From Paulinella micropora (lineage: Eukaryota > Cercozoa > Imbricatea > Euglyphida): a DNA stretch of 64,000 nucleotides. The stretch is from NCBI GenBank assembly GCA_009731375.1, contig BJOX01000248.1:435416-499415 (forward strand), given 5' to 3'. Numbering within the stretch: position 1 is the first letter of the stretch; each line of letters begins with the position of its first letter. This document shows positions 48,340 through 58,799 of this stretch, in pieces. Made by a program: the position numbers and the translations under genes. The notes below the pieces were generated by a model, which was not told the origin of the DNA, did not search any database, and saw only the letters and a program-made list of their open reading frames with translations.

Positions 48340-50625
48340 ATGACGCAGCCCGCCAGGTCCCCCGCCCGTGCGCTGTCCCTCCTCGCTCCCTCCCCCGCCC
48401 GCACCGCCCCGCACCGCGCACCGGTTGTGTCCTGCAGGCGTAGCGGCCAGGCGCCGCCCGGCGAGCCCGGCGTCCTGGGGCCGCGGCTCGCGCCCTTCCT
48501 GCGCTGGACAGCCGACACGCTCGGCCTCGCCTGCACGTCCGAGGCCTGGTACCAGCAGGTGGTGGAGGCCCCCGGCTTCTGGCGCCACCGCACGCTGCCC
48601 GAGCTCGACTTCCGCCTCGCCGCACACCGACGCGCCTTCGCGCTCCTGGGCGAAACCTGGCGGAAGGCGCACGTAACTTGCGAACACGTCTGGCTGCTCG
48701 CGGACACGCGCGCGGACCCACCCCCCCTGGCGGACCTGCAGGGCCTGGTCGTCTGGCACCTGTCCCTGGTGGACAAGGACAGCCACAACGACTGCGCCGT
48801 CACGGCGGCCACGCTCCAATAACTGTCAAAGTTCTGTCCGCAACTCCAATGACTGGACCTCCCGCGACTGGCGGCGGACGTGACGGACGATGACGTCTGG
48901 CTAGCTTGTGTGATCTCGCTCCCACACTTGGACAGCCTGGATTTCGCGGGCTTTAGCGATGAGGGCTTGGCGCAGCTGGTGCGAATCCCGCGTCGCTGGA
49001 AACGGCTGGGCTTCCAGCACTCCAGCATTACTGGCCAGGGACTGCAGGCTTCGTTGCCCCTCGTGCACGGCCTGGCAGAGCTGGACCTGGCCTCCTGCCA
49101 TGATTTGGCGCCGGACGGCGACGATAACGCGCCTTGGCTCGCGGGCGCGGGCGGGTCCGACCACTGGGGCCAGCAATTGCGCGTGCTGGACTTGTCGCGC
49201 TTGGCAGGGTGGCACGTGAACGCAGCATGGGTAAGGCGCATAGCGCTGCTACCTCGACTCCAAGAACTAAACATCTGCGACAGTGGAGACATCGGCGCGA
49301 TACACGCTATGTCTGACATGTGCCGGCGAGAGAACAGGTTCCGGCAGCTCAGGAAGCTCGACCTCGGTGGGGCCACACCAGTGAGAACATCCGGGCTTAG
49401 CTTCCTGCCACAGCTGTCGGAACTCGAAGAGCTGCACCTCCCGCGTGGTTCCGGCGACCTCACGGGAGCCTGCCTGCTGTTCGTCGCACGCCTGGCCAAG
49501 CTTCGGAGACTAAGGGCAGACCTACATATTACCGACCAGGAGCTAGAGAGCCTGTCCGCACTGAAAGAGTTGCGCACGCTAGAGCTGAGCGCCATGCAGA
49601 CCACCGCTATCACCGACACGGGCCTGGCCGCCCTAGCCGGCCTCACGGCCCTCGAGGAGCTAAGGGTGTGCGAGGCTGCGCGGTTGCACGGCGAGGGGCT
49701 AGCTCACCTGCGGCCCCTGGCGAGGCTGCGGAAGCTAGTGATCGGGGGTTGCGGCCTGACGGACCAGGGGCTGGCGGCCCTGCCACCCCTAGGCAGCCTG
49801 CGGCACCTCGATCTGGCAAACTGTAGCGGCCTCGCGGCGGACCTACAGGTGCTATCAGGCCTGGCCGGCCTGCAGGAGCTGCACCTCCGCGACTGCGCTT
49901 ACCTCACCGACGCGGGGCTCTCCTCGCTGGGACGCCCCCGCAACCTGCGGGTGCTCAGCTTGCGCGGCTGTCGGCAGCTCACGGGTACAGGACTAGCCCA
50001 CCTGCGCTCGTTAGCAGAGCTAGACATCGAAAGGTGCACCGGCCTCACGGACGGGGGGCTGAGCCGCCTGGGCCCGCTGCCCGGCCTGCGACTGCTGAGG
50101 CTGGGCCACAAGTTCAACCGGCCGAGCTTCACGGCGGCCGGCGTCGTGGCGCTCTGGCCCCGGCTGCCCGGCCTCGAGGAACTACGCCTCACGCTGGCCT
50201 CCAACGGCGACGTGGCGGGCGAGGCGCTGGCGGGGTTGTCCGGGTGCGCCCGGCTCGGGCAGCTGGTCGTGAGGTCGCGCACTCTGCCCTCGGACCTCCC
50301 CGCCGGCCTGCGGAAGCTCACAGTGACGGGCCTGACCGAAGGGTTGTCCGAGGAGCGACTGGGGCGGCTGCTGCGGAGCCTGCCGCGGCTCCAGATACTA
50401 GGGCTGCGACGCCAGGCGATGAAGTGGCACGAGGGGGTACTAGGGCCGGTGACCGCGCCCCTCCTTACCTTGGAACAGCTCCGGCACGTGCTAGACCGCG
50501 AATCCCCGGGGCTGCGGCTCGTAGACGTCAGTTCGTCGTTCGTGTCCGACCCCCCGGCGCAGCCCGATGAGGTAGAGGTGGTGTGGGCGGACGGGCGGCT
50601 CAGGCTTTGGTCAACGGACAACTAG
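48340..50625 (+). pseudogene. F-box-like/leucine-rich-repeat protein (AMN1/FBXL type), with two in-frame stops
   Basis: The start is taken at ATG 48340. An F-box-like end (SEAWYQQVVEAPGFWRH) precedes about 15 LRRs of the Cys-containing/AMN1 type, with units such as LRHLDLANCSGL, LQELHLRDCAYLTDAGL and LRVLSLRGCRQLTGTGL. The protein ends at TAG 50623. FBXL proteins usually bind substrates for SCF ubiquitin ligases. TAA (48820) and TGA (48850) fall in one frame that otherwise continues, and the LRR pattern (LSKFCPQLQ-stop-LDLPRL) runs straight across the TGA, so the stops lie within former coding sequence. After 48852 the frame is clean for about 590 codons but has no early ATG. It may therefore be a recent pseudogene, a readthrough gene or a consensus error. 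Confidence 0.7.
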
Positions 50626-50754
50626 TGAGCACTCTCGCTCAGGGCTGCGTACTAGGGACAGCAGAACCAGCAGTAAGAACCTTTAATCATAAGCCCAAAA
50701 AAGCTTCGGTACTAGAGTCCCGGCAGCACGCAAGCCGACGAACCCCCGGGCTGA

Positions 50755-51037
50755 TCAGAGCTGGTAGGTCGGGGACGAGGCCAGGGCCCGCCACCAGCGC
50801 TGGCTCTCGGCCTCCGGCGCGAGCAGAAAGGCGCCGAGGGCCCGCAGGAGCTCCTGCAACGGCCGCCCGCACAGCGCAGTCCAGGCCTGCTGCTCCAGCT
50901 GCCTGAGATAGCTCGCAGTGCCGTAGTGGGTCACCTCCAGGCCTAGGGCGCGCTGGTCCTCTGCCTCACGGACGTGCGGCGCCGGGGCGGTGGCCGGCGG
51001 CGGGACGTCGAGCAGGCGCACCTCGTCCGGGTCGGCC
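50755..51037 (-). pseudogene. 3' fragment of a host-like gene, truncated by the Copia junction
   Basis: An open frame of about 93 codons on the minus strand ends at TGA 50755. It is rich in Leu, Ala and Glu, with amphipathic stretches (LRQLEQQAWTAL, LQELLRALGAFLL). Its GC-rich codon use matches the neighbouring block. It has no start because the sequence changes to Copia at 51038. No family recognised. Confidence 0.4.
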
Positions 51038-51772
51038 CCGCCGAAAGTCTGTGGAGACTTGGGTTGGGTGAGGGCAGTCTTGTGGGAGATTGTTGGGCCC
51101 TTGTCTCGCCTGGCAGTGTTTCAATCCAAGCGCGACCTGTTCGACTACTGTGCGGCGGAGTGGCTTCTGCGTTACATCCTCGGTCAGGAGGAGCAAGGGC
51201 TGCACTATGTTTCGGATGGGAATAAGAGCGTCATCGCGTTTGGGGATGCTTCGTATGCCTCGGAGTGGGATTATCGGTCGAGGTCGGGGGGCCTGGCCAC
51301 GCTGGCGGGTGGTGTCATTGCATCGTATTCGGAGAGGCAGCGTGTTCCTTCAACCTCGACCAATGAAGCCGAGTCAAGGTGTTTGTCAACGATCATTAAT
51401 GTGAGTAAGTCTATTCACAATTTCCTCAAGGAGGTGCCTGTACATGAGTCGAACGTACTGCTGGAGGGTTTGGCAGAGGAGCCTCCTACGATCTATATTG
51501 ATAACTCGGCAACGGTTTTGGGGGCTAGCACTAATATCTTTTCGAGACGTCAACGACACTTGGAAGTTAAGTTGGCTCATATCAACCATGAGGTGAAGGA
51601 GGGAAACGTGAAGGTATTTCATATTTGTGATGCGGAGAATTCGGCTGACATCAACACGAAGCAGAAGAGTCTTGGTCCGTTCAAGGAGAAGCGTGATGCA
51701 ATCAGTAACAGTACGTTTGTTAAGGAATTGACGACGGTTGATACCCGTTTCTTCGCCATGAAACCAAAATAA
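51038..51772 (+). mobile_element. Copia RNase H domain and end of pol
   Basis: From CCG CCG AAA the frame reads through the RT/RNase H connection (LFDYCAAEWLLRYILG) into RNase H. FGDASYASEWDYRSRSG (Asp), STNEAESRCLS (Glu), TIYIDNSATVLGAS (Asp) and ENSADINTKQKS match the conserved Copia D-E-D-D pattern, and RRQRHLEVKLAHI matches the usual R-RTKHIDI-YHF segment. No stop or frameshift is seen before TAA at 51770. It is the downstream half of the pol gene broken at 43356. Confidence 0.85.
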
Positions 51773-51827
51773 GACTTTTGTACTTGAAGTTTTATTCGGA
51801 CCTTTACTAGCTGTTAATATAGGGCTT

Positions 51828-52102
51828 AAAGGGGAGCAGTGATACATTCCTGTATCGTATTAAGTAATTCCTTATTAATAGACAGTCCGGTCCGGTAATT
51901 AATATTATAGGCATTAAGGATTATGGATATAGGCAATATAGGATATGACTTGAAGTGTTTTATATTTGATTTTGATTATTAAAGGGTAATCAGTTCTCGT
52001 AATATTGGGAACATAGAAAGTGCTTGCCATTGTTAGGTGACCGGATATTATTAATATCTTACTGGGCTTAAGATCCGAATCACTGCCGCGACACTCCTTG
52101 AC
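51828..52102 (+). mobile_element. Copia polypurine tract and start of 3' LTR (candidate)
   Basis: AAAGGGGAGCAG (51828-51839) is followed by TGATACATTCC, the layout of a polypurine tract and LTR 5' end, 56 bp after the pol stop. The LTR starts with a short inverted repeat (GATACA/TGTATC). I cannot set its 3' end. AT-rich sequence continues to the gag-like ORF at 52103. Confidence 0.5.
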
Positions 52103-54684
52103 ATGTCCGAACCGGATACCACAGTCCAAGTGGTCCCTCATCTGGCGGCCACCCTCTATGTGACCAACTACCTCACTGTGGTAGACCTCATCCTCCAAGC
52201 CATTTCCGACTCCCTACGGATCCAAATAGCCGTGCATGCAGTGGGTGACGATCGAACGGCCTCTACACCGGGGGGTAGCTCGATAATCACCTTTCGTCAT
52301 GTATCAAGTCGACGGAATATGGTGGATGAAAACCTAGATAGGGATTCACCCCTCGAACGCCATCGCCCACCTAAGACAAAGACTGAAGACGCCAGTCATA
52401 AACGGGTGGACGCCGTTCGTGACCATGTCAACTTTGACTTTGCAGCACACACGCAAAGTGCGAGACTCCCGTATCGAGAGGGCCTTAAGCTCCTAATGGC
52501 TTATGCTGCCCTGGATCGGATCGTGGCCAGTCACGCACTTACGGTAGCCGATTTGAAGCATCTGCTGAACAGTCTTGTGGGTGGGTGGCCATCTCAGACG
52601 CTACTCACCACGGACTGGCCTACTTGGCAGATGACTGGCGAGGCTGGTGTGGGGCAGGGGAAACTCACACTCGACCAGCTTCCACATTACATGCTCCGCC
52701 AGTTCATATCCGCGGCAGACTGGCTACATCATGCTCCCCCATATTGCTGTCGACCTCGTCCAGGACGCCGCCAGGCGGATATGGGAAGACAATGTGGCAA
52801 TCTCGTCCATCATCGATCTCCCAAAAAAACTGTTAACCAACTTAGTGAAGACCGATTTCGCTTCGTTGTTGTTGGCAGTCCTGAGCGGGATAGTGAAAGC
52901 CGAGCCGCAGCAAGGGCGGACGGATGGCGAGACGTTCGTCCGGAATGTCCTAACCAAGGCCCAGGACTTGGATAACACGAACTTCAAATCACGCGGTTTC
53001 GCACGGACCGTATGTGCGAAGTATCCCACTGGACAAGCAGTATCTTTGCTGCCGATGTCTTTACCTCTGACAAGATCCAAAGAGCCAAGCGGGCCGATGT
53101 CCTGCTTTAATAGAGCAATGACGATCACAGGAAGCACGCTTGAGGACCATCAGGCCAAACCGGGCCAAGTGTTTGATGTGTGGACTTTCGTGACCGGCAG
53201 CAGCTGGTCCAACCGCCGTCAATCGTGGTCTAGCTCGTCCAGGGGCCCCTATAGCTCCTCGAGCTCCTCTAGCTCGTCGTACACCCCTCCACCGCCCTCA
53301 CTTCCATTTGGGGGGGCGACCAACTCGGGAACCCCGGCCACCGGCACGTTCAACTCGATGCATCCGGCTGTCGGGACGGCACACCCATATCTGCCTCCCC
53401 CACCGCCCATGCCCCCTCCACCGCCCATGCCTACCAGTACTACCCTTCCTCTGGGTTCGCATCTCCGCCACCGCCCCCGGTCCCGTACCCTCCTACACGG
53501 GGCGGGCCCACATCCGAGTGTAAGTCGGGTAAGAGAAAACTCGGTGACAACGGCGTGGTCAAACCGCTATCTCACCTTCCACTGATCCCGGGCCCATACA
53601 ATTGCCCGTTTGGCCTTTTCAACGAGACTTTTGCGGGACCATGGCACAAGAGCCCAGGTGCGGAATGCTGTGACTATATGATGCACTCCGTCATCTTCAA
53701 TCCACTTGAAGACAACAGACTGTGGGTCGCACCGTGCCAATGGTCGAATTTCAGCCAAAACCGACACCACGCCAGGTTCAAGAACGGGTGGAGCCAATAA
53801 AATGGTACATTCACCGTTGGTACGTGGGGCGATCCAATTAAGAGGGATTGCAAATGGGTCCTCAACCCTAAGGACAACCCCACCGAAGGTATCCGAATTC
53901 CCGACGTCCAACCCGATGGGACGACGTACTTCTTGCCGCTCGGGCAAGACCCGCCCTGGCTGGCCCAGTACTCAACCGAGGCCAAAGCTCGGGTGGAAAG
54001 GTACCGAAGCCAGGGCAGGAAATACGACAAAGTGGCATGCTATATGTCCGGGAAAGAACACCTGATCGGTACCTTATATACACATACACACCCTCTCAGA
54101 CTTCAGATGCCCCTATGCTCCATGCAGGCGTCAAAAAGGCGAAGACGGGAAACAAGAAACCCAAGAACAAATAACCGTGGGCCGCCCAATGCGTCCACAC
54201 CCGAGTCAACGACACGTGGCACCTCGCCCTTGGGAGCGTCCTCTTTGCTCCTGAGCGGGACAGAAACGCCATGTGCTGGCCGGCAAACAAAGGCGCCCGC
54301 CATGGGGACAGCCGCAGAGCAGCCTACCGTAGTGGCTCCGACTCTTCTTTTCACGGTCCCGGCCCAATTGCCGACCGAAACTCTGTATAGTCCCATAGAG
54401 GCTACGACCTCAGAGGATAGCGTTGAGACGAGGGATAAGGATATAGTGATGGGTAGCGACGACAACCGTCGGGAGCGTGTACCGAACGAGCCGGACACGG
54501 TCGCTGACCTTACCATAGAGGTCGGTTTACCCAATCCCTTACCCAAAGACACCGTCGCAAAGGCGACGCCGGCTGTAGATCCTGACACGATCACATCAAG
54601 TATATGTGATGGGGGGGCACCCAATAAGCCCTCGGACCCTCGCGTAAGACGCGCGAGGCCTATCAGTGTCCGGCAGGTAACCTA
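52103..54684 (+). pseudogene. Gag-like polyprotein of a defective LTR element
   Basis: The frame starts at ATG 52103 and contains a long alpha-helical region (LLMAYAALDRIVASHAL, LLTNLVKTDFASLLLAVLSG). It shifts frame in a CCCCC run near 52735, again near 53020-53035, and near 53430 after a Ser- and Pro-rich linker. The last frame continues to TAG 54683, crossing one TAA (53798-53800) in clearly continuous sequence (FKNGWSQ-stop-NGTFTVGTWGDP). It ends with a basic Lys/Arg patch and an acidic Ser/Thr/Pro-rich tail. No CCHC knuckle, protease or RT was found. The gag call comes from position and general composition. Confidence 0.45.
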
Positions 54685-54918
54685 GTATTCCTATACGTCC
54701 CGCAGGTCCCCAACTTGGTCAGTGTGAAGCTCTTCCCTATGTGGCAGGGACCCTACACCGTGTTGGAACAGGTAGGGGCTCTGACCTATCGTATACAGGG
54801 TAAAGGCAAGACACTGGTGGTCCATGTCCGACGCTTAATGCGCTTTAACCCCATGCTCGACCGAAACGAGACAATGGATGCTATCCAAAAGCTGAACGTG
54901 AGCTTGCGTGCGCCGTGA
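54640..54918 (+). mobile_element. Gypsy-type integrase C-terminal (GPY/F) module
   Basis: In a frame different from the preceding ORF, the sequence reads GNLVFLYVPQ, KLFPMWQGPYTVLEQVGALTY and VVHVRRLMRF. This is the GPY/F SH3-like module found at the C-terminus of Ty3/Gypsy integrases. The catalytic core (DDE) and the whole RT/RNase H region that should precede it are absent, so this is an internally deleted element. Confidence 0.75.
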
Positions 54919-55643
54919 TAAGACGGCCGAGGCGAAGGATAATCCCGATCAGCCGATCCCGGCCGCGGAGAATAACGCAGCATCAGCGCCCAGCCAAAGA
55001 GTGTATGGACGTCGACCAAGATGACGGACCCTCCCCGGCAGTCATAGCTCCGCGGCCGGATATCCATCCGCAGACCGAACAGGAGGAAAAAGCAGACATC
55101 GCCCCGCAGCGCCCACCGGGTGAGTCCAAGCTGAAGAAAGGCGAAGATGTTAAGGCCATCCATTGGCACGTGGGTAAGATATATATCCTCCGTCCACCGA
55201 CGGCCCATGTAGGCGACGATCGCCTAAACGACTTCTTCCTAATGAAAGTCAAGGAATGGGAACAGAAGGTCCGCGCCACCAGGGCGAACAAAGCGACCTC
55301 GGCCGAACCGCCCATCCTACAGTTCTATCGGTCACACCAAGACCTCGACGATCCTGAATCCCGAGTCTTCTACCCAGTGTATCGGGACGGGAAAAACGTC
55401 GAGACGTTTTGGAAGTGCATTACCGATAAAGCGCCCGGATACAAGCCCTGGCAGATCCAAGTATGGCCGCGCATGGTGCTAGATTACCCATTCGACCTCC
55501 AACATTGCCGAATCCCAATACGGGTATGGGACGAGATAGCAGCCGAAGGTATCTCTACTTATCTCATAGGGGCGCCAGCACCGGGGAAATACAAACCCGG
55601 CAGACTAGGCCAAGCTGCTAAATCCAAACGGGCTCGAAAGTAG
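54915..55643 (+). mobile_element. C-terminal ORF of the Gypsy-like element (chromo/SH3-like tail, unclear)
   Basis: Starts at the stop of the integrase module, overlapping it by four bases in another frame. A basic Arg-rich start is followed by GKIYILRPPTAHVGDDR, FFLMKVKEWE, ILQFYRSHQDLDDPESRVFY and PVYRDGKNVETFW. Such a beta-rich pattern recalls the extra domains after integrase in some protist and fungal LTR elements, but I cannot name the family. It ends SKRARK, TAG at 55641. From 55644 to 56358 no gene is seen. Confidence 0.45.
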
Positions 55644-55925
55644 TCGAGGTGATGATCGATGAAACGCATAGCTAAACACGGGTAGTATAGTGGTACCGTG
55701 CCCAACCGCACCGAGCGGAAGCCTAGCCACTGCCATACTAGGAACACGAAGATACCTCTGTCTTGTTTAAAATACTACCTAAGTCCGCTCTTCTACGGGA
55801 AAGAGGGGATTGGACCTAACATGATGTAACAAACGGGAAAAGTGACACTGCCCCGCCCTCAGTGGGGTGCGACGGCCCTGAAGGTATCTTGACGGGTCGG
55901 TAGTTGGTGTTACCACCATGAGTCT

Positions 55926-56027
55926 GAATAATTTCTGGCCATTGCACATCACACTCGCCTCCTCCCGAGTTGCTAGCCCGCCTCCCGCGGCTCTAGCATG
56001 TGTAGAGTGTGGTGTGATAAATTATTC
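55926..56027. repeat. Long interrupted inverted repeat (hairpin)
   Basis: GAATAATTT (55926) pairs perfectly with AAATTATTC (56019-56027), and CACATCACACTC (55945) pairs with GAGTGTGGTGTG (56005-56016) with one mismatch. The loop of about 48 bp holds two CCTCCCG copies. It lies between the Gypsy-like and DIRS-like elements. Confidence 0.75.
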
Positions 56028-56358
56028 CCCACAGAATGTTACGTCATTTATGTCACGTCCTCCCTAGTATCTTGTTGTTTGGGTGGAAGGTTGAAGAACA
56101 CCAAGAGCCATAAGCATATATACTTCATTCATGCACTTAAGTGTCCCTATTCCTAGACAGCCTGATTCATATATAATCCCGAGGCATTAAGTACGGACAG
56201 GCGAAGGGATCCCAGGGCTCACGTCGCACCCAAATCCACCTGTTGACATGTACATAGTAAGCAAGTGTGCAAAGACGACAAACATCCCATAATTCACAGC
56301 AAACACACTTGCCTTGCTCATAATTTTGGCTCACAGACATACAGATAATCAAGCATTT

Positions 56359-56586
56359 ATGCCACCTATAGGCATGCAAACAGCGCTGGAGCAGTACCTA
56401 GCGTTCCTATTAGTGTGCGTGGCGTCGGTGTGCGTTATCGCGGTGCTACACTTGCTAATGCAAGTCATCGCGGTCGATAAGGGGAAAGCATCGGACCAGA
56501 GGCAAGAAGGCCAGCCGATAGCAGGGGCGCCGCCGGAGGCCAAACAACAGTCTGGGTCCGATTTACCTATGTCGGAGAAAAAGTAA
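56359..56586 (+). CDS. Small single-pass membrane protein ORF (hypothetical)
   Basis: 75 codons from ATG 56359 to TAA. Residues 11-33 are strongly hydrophobic (YLAFLLVCVASVCVIAVLHLL), followed by a polar, Lys- and Gln-rich tail. There is no homology I recognise, and it may be chance coding between two elements. If it belongs to the Gypsy-like element it would occupy the position of an accessory 3' ORF. Confidence 0.3.
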   Translation: MPPIGMQTALEQYLAFLLVCVASVCVIAVLHLLMQVIAVDKGKASDQRQEGQPIAGAPPEAKQQSGSDLPMSEKK

Positions 56587-56891
56587 TAGAAAGTGTTTGT
56601 CCTTTATTAATAACGGTCAAAGCCGGCTGCCGGGCGACGGTTATGCCTCATTTCTTCTCTTAGCGGTTTCGTCGGCGCTTCGAACCGTTTCGTCTTTGAT
56701 GGCTGTTACTTTTGGGTTGGCTTTTTTTGCTCTCGTAGCTGATACATTTTTAATGGCTTTTATTTTTGTTCTTTGCCGTGTTTGCTAGTCATTCTTCGGA
56801 CTTTCTAAGTTTGACACTGACCAGCTTTTCAGTTTTTATTGATGCTTTCTCTCTCAGATTTTGTCTCGCATTCGATTTTCGTTTTGTTTTA

Positions 56892-58789
56892 ATGCAGGTT
56901 GAAACTGGAAAGACTGTGTCAGTCAGCTGCGTTACGGTCTGGGAAGGCAAATAGTGCCAAGACAAGTTCAAGGACGATGCAATGAAAGTTCGAGCCGTGG
57001 GTACCGTCACCAAGAAGAACGGCCCATCCGACGAGTGGAATGTCAAATTCCCATTCACAGAAGTTGAAGCCAACCATACTATCTGGGGTTTCCTACTACG
57101 AGTCGAGGATCCTGCACAAGTCACACCCGGAGCGTTTATCTGGGACGACCCCATCACTCGACGCATCTATGCACCTCAAAACGAGAAACGAGAGAAGAAA
57201 ACTCCACTGCGAAAGTCAGTTGACTTCAAGACAAACGACACACGCATCCGTGGTATACTCAGTACGGCGTCATTGAGTAACGATACCATGATCGCACAAG
57301 TTGCAGATGCGATCAAGGCTATGTACTCTTCCGCAAATCTCGATAGAATGATTCGAGATTACTTTGTTACGTCATCGGGCTACAAGCCCTCAGGAAACAC
57401 TGTGGTCGAGAAAGCGAAATCGATGGCAATTGCCCTGGTGGAAGGACATGTAGCCTGGCATGCAATCGCCGACGCGGAAATGGGAACCAACTACCAACCA
57501 CCGATGTTGGACACCGACACATTCCGTTCCGTCCAACAGCAACATGAAGCCGAAATCAAGAACGAACTCGCGAAGCTACGTCGAGAGAATGCTGAACTAC
57601 GAGCTAGCAAGCGCCACAAAGGGCCAAATGGTGGAACTGCTGCTGCACTTTTGAATCGTCTAGATGAAGTAGATAAAGCTCATCAAGAACCCGGAGCCCC
57701 AGGTTTGCGACATGCACTTGCACAACTGCGGATGACGAAGCAGATAGAGCGACTATTCTTGACAAGTACAAGCTTAGAGGAATAGCGGAAGTACATCTCA
57801 TCAAGACAACCGTACTAAGAAGAATTATGAAAGGCTACGGAGTGTCACTCATGGAATTACGGCCTACAAAAAGCACAGCGGAATACGGACAAGACGGCGG
57901 CAAGTTCGTCATGACCCCAGAAGCGTTCCAGCGCCTGCTACGATCCCTTCTACGTATTACCAGCGCCTTCTTCCCTCAGCACCGAGAAGACATCATGGAC
58001 CATTTCCATGAAGCGTTGGATTACCTGCGCACGCACACCTTGCAATTACTAATCGATTGGACCTACGCTGTTCGTTGTCAAGTATCTTTGGGAGAATGGG
58101 CGAAAGGCCACAAATCCTTGCGACTTGGATCGATGATTCTGCGAGCGACCAACCAAAGCCAAGACAAGAAAGCGCAAGGAGCACCGAAACCCAAAGCTGC
58201 GAGCGACCAACCAACCTGTAAGCAAATTGGAACGGGCACCTGCACCTGGGGCAAGAAGTGCCGTTTCCAACACGTGTGTCCTGCGTGTCCCAATGAAACC
58301 CACAGTGGTCCAAGTCCCAGTGCCCGAAGAAGAGCGAATGGCCATTCTGACTGTCGACAGCACAAGGCTACAAAATAGGGCGACAAGTACAACTCAATAA
58401 TCGCAGAGGGAGAAGGTATTAGTGTAGTTCGGTGGGTTAATGATGATAGTAGTGAGAGCGACTGCGATAGTTTCTTTGAGCAAAAGGAGAGCAATAAGAG
58501 TACTAATAAGGGTAAGGTAGTTTTGGTGGTTGCGAGAGATGGCGAGCGACAAGTTGTGTGGTCTGAGAGAAAAAAAGGAAATGATATGGTCAATGCTAAA
58601 AAAGTTGGTGGGGCCGGTGAAAATAGTCTTTTTGGTAGGACGGACTCTGTTTTATTATTGAATCAGGATGCGCGAGGGGCTAGACATGCATCCAGAGGCA
58701 AGGAGCATGCGGTAGTGGGGCTGGAACCCCCAGGCCCGCTTTACGACGTCCTTTGCAGTACTCTTTGCCCAGTCGGGAAAAACAAGTAG
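56892..58789 (+). pseudogene. Gag with CCCH zinc finger (DIRS-like element)
   Basis: ATG 56892 opens a frame crossing TAG 56952-56954 (VTVWEGK-stop-CQDKFKDD) and running to about 57750. It contains VTKKNGPSDEWNVKF, a globular region and a coiled-coil-like stretch (IKNELAKLRRENAELRASK). A -1 shift near 57745 leads to the second part with CKQIGTGTCTWGKKCRFQH (58210-58270), a textbook C-x7-C-x5-C-x3-H finger for RNA binding. TAG 58376-58378 interrupts the frame, but it remains open for another 136 codons, acidic then basic, to TAG 58787. Either the Gag ends at 58378 or this was once one longer polyprotein. Confidence 0.65.
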
Positions 58790-58799
58790 CCCCTCCTGC

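Noticed and set aside
43351-51043. The GC-rich block as a cut-and-paste transposon in its own right
   Set aside because: The two ends show no terminal inverted repeats, and genes are cut at both edges.
55681-55755. tRNA-like sequence (TAGTATAGTGGTA matches a tRNA A box)
   Set aside because: No B box (GGTTCRANYCC) and no acceptor-stem pairing at the right distance.
56597-56788. Hydrophobic 63-codon frame
   Set aside because: No ATG start; it lies in a T-rich stretch upstream of the DIRS-like gag, and its composition explains the hydrophobicity.
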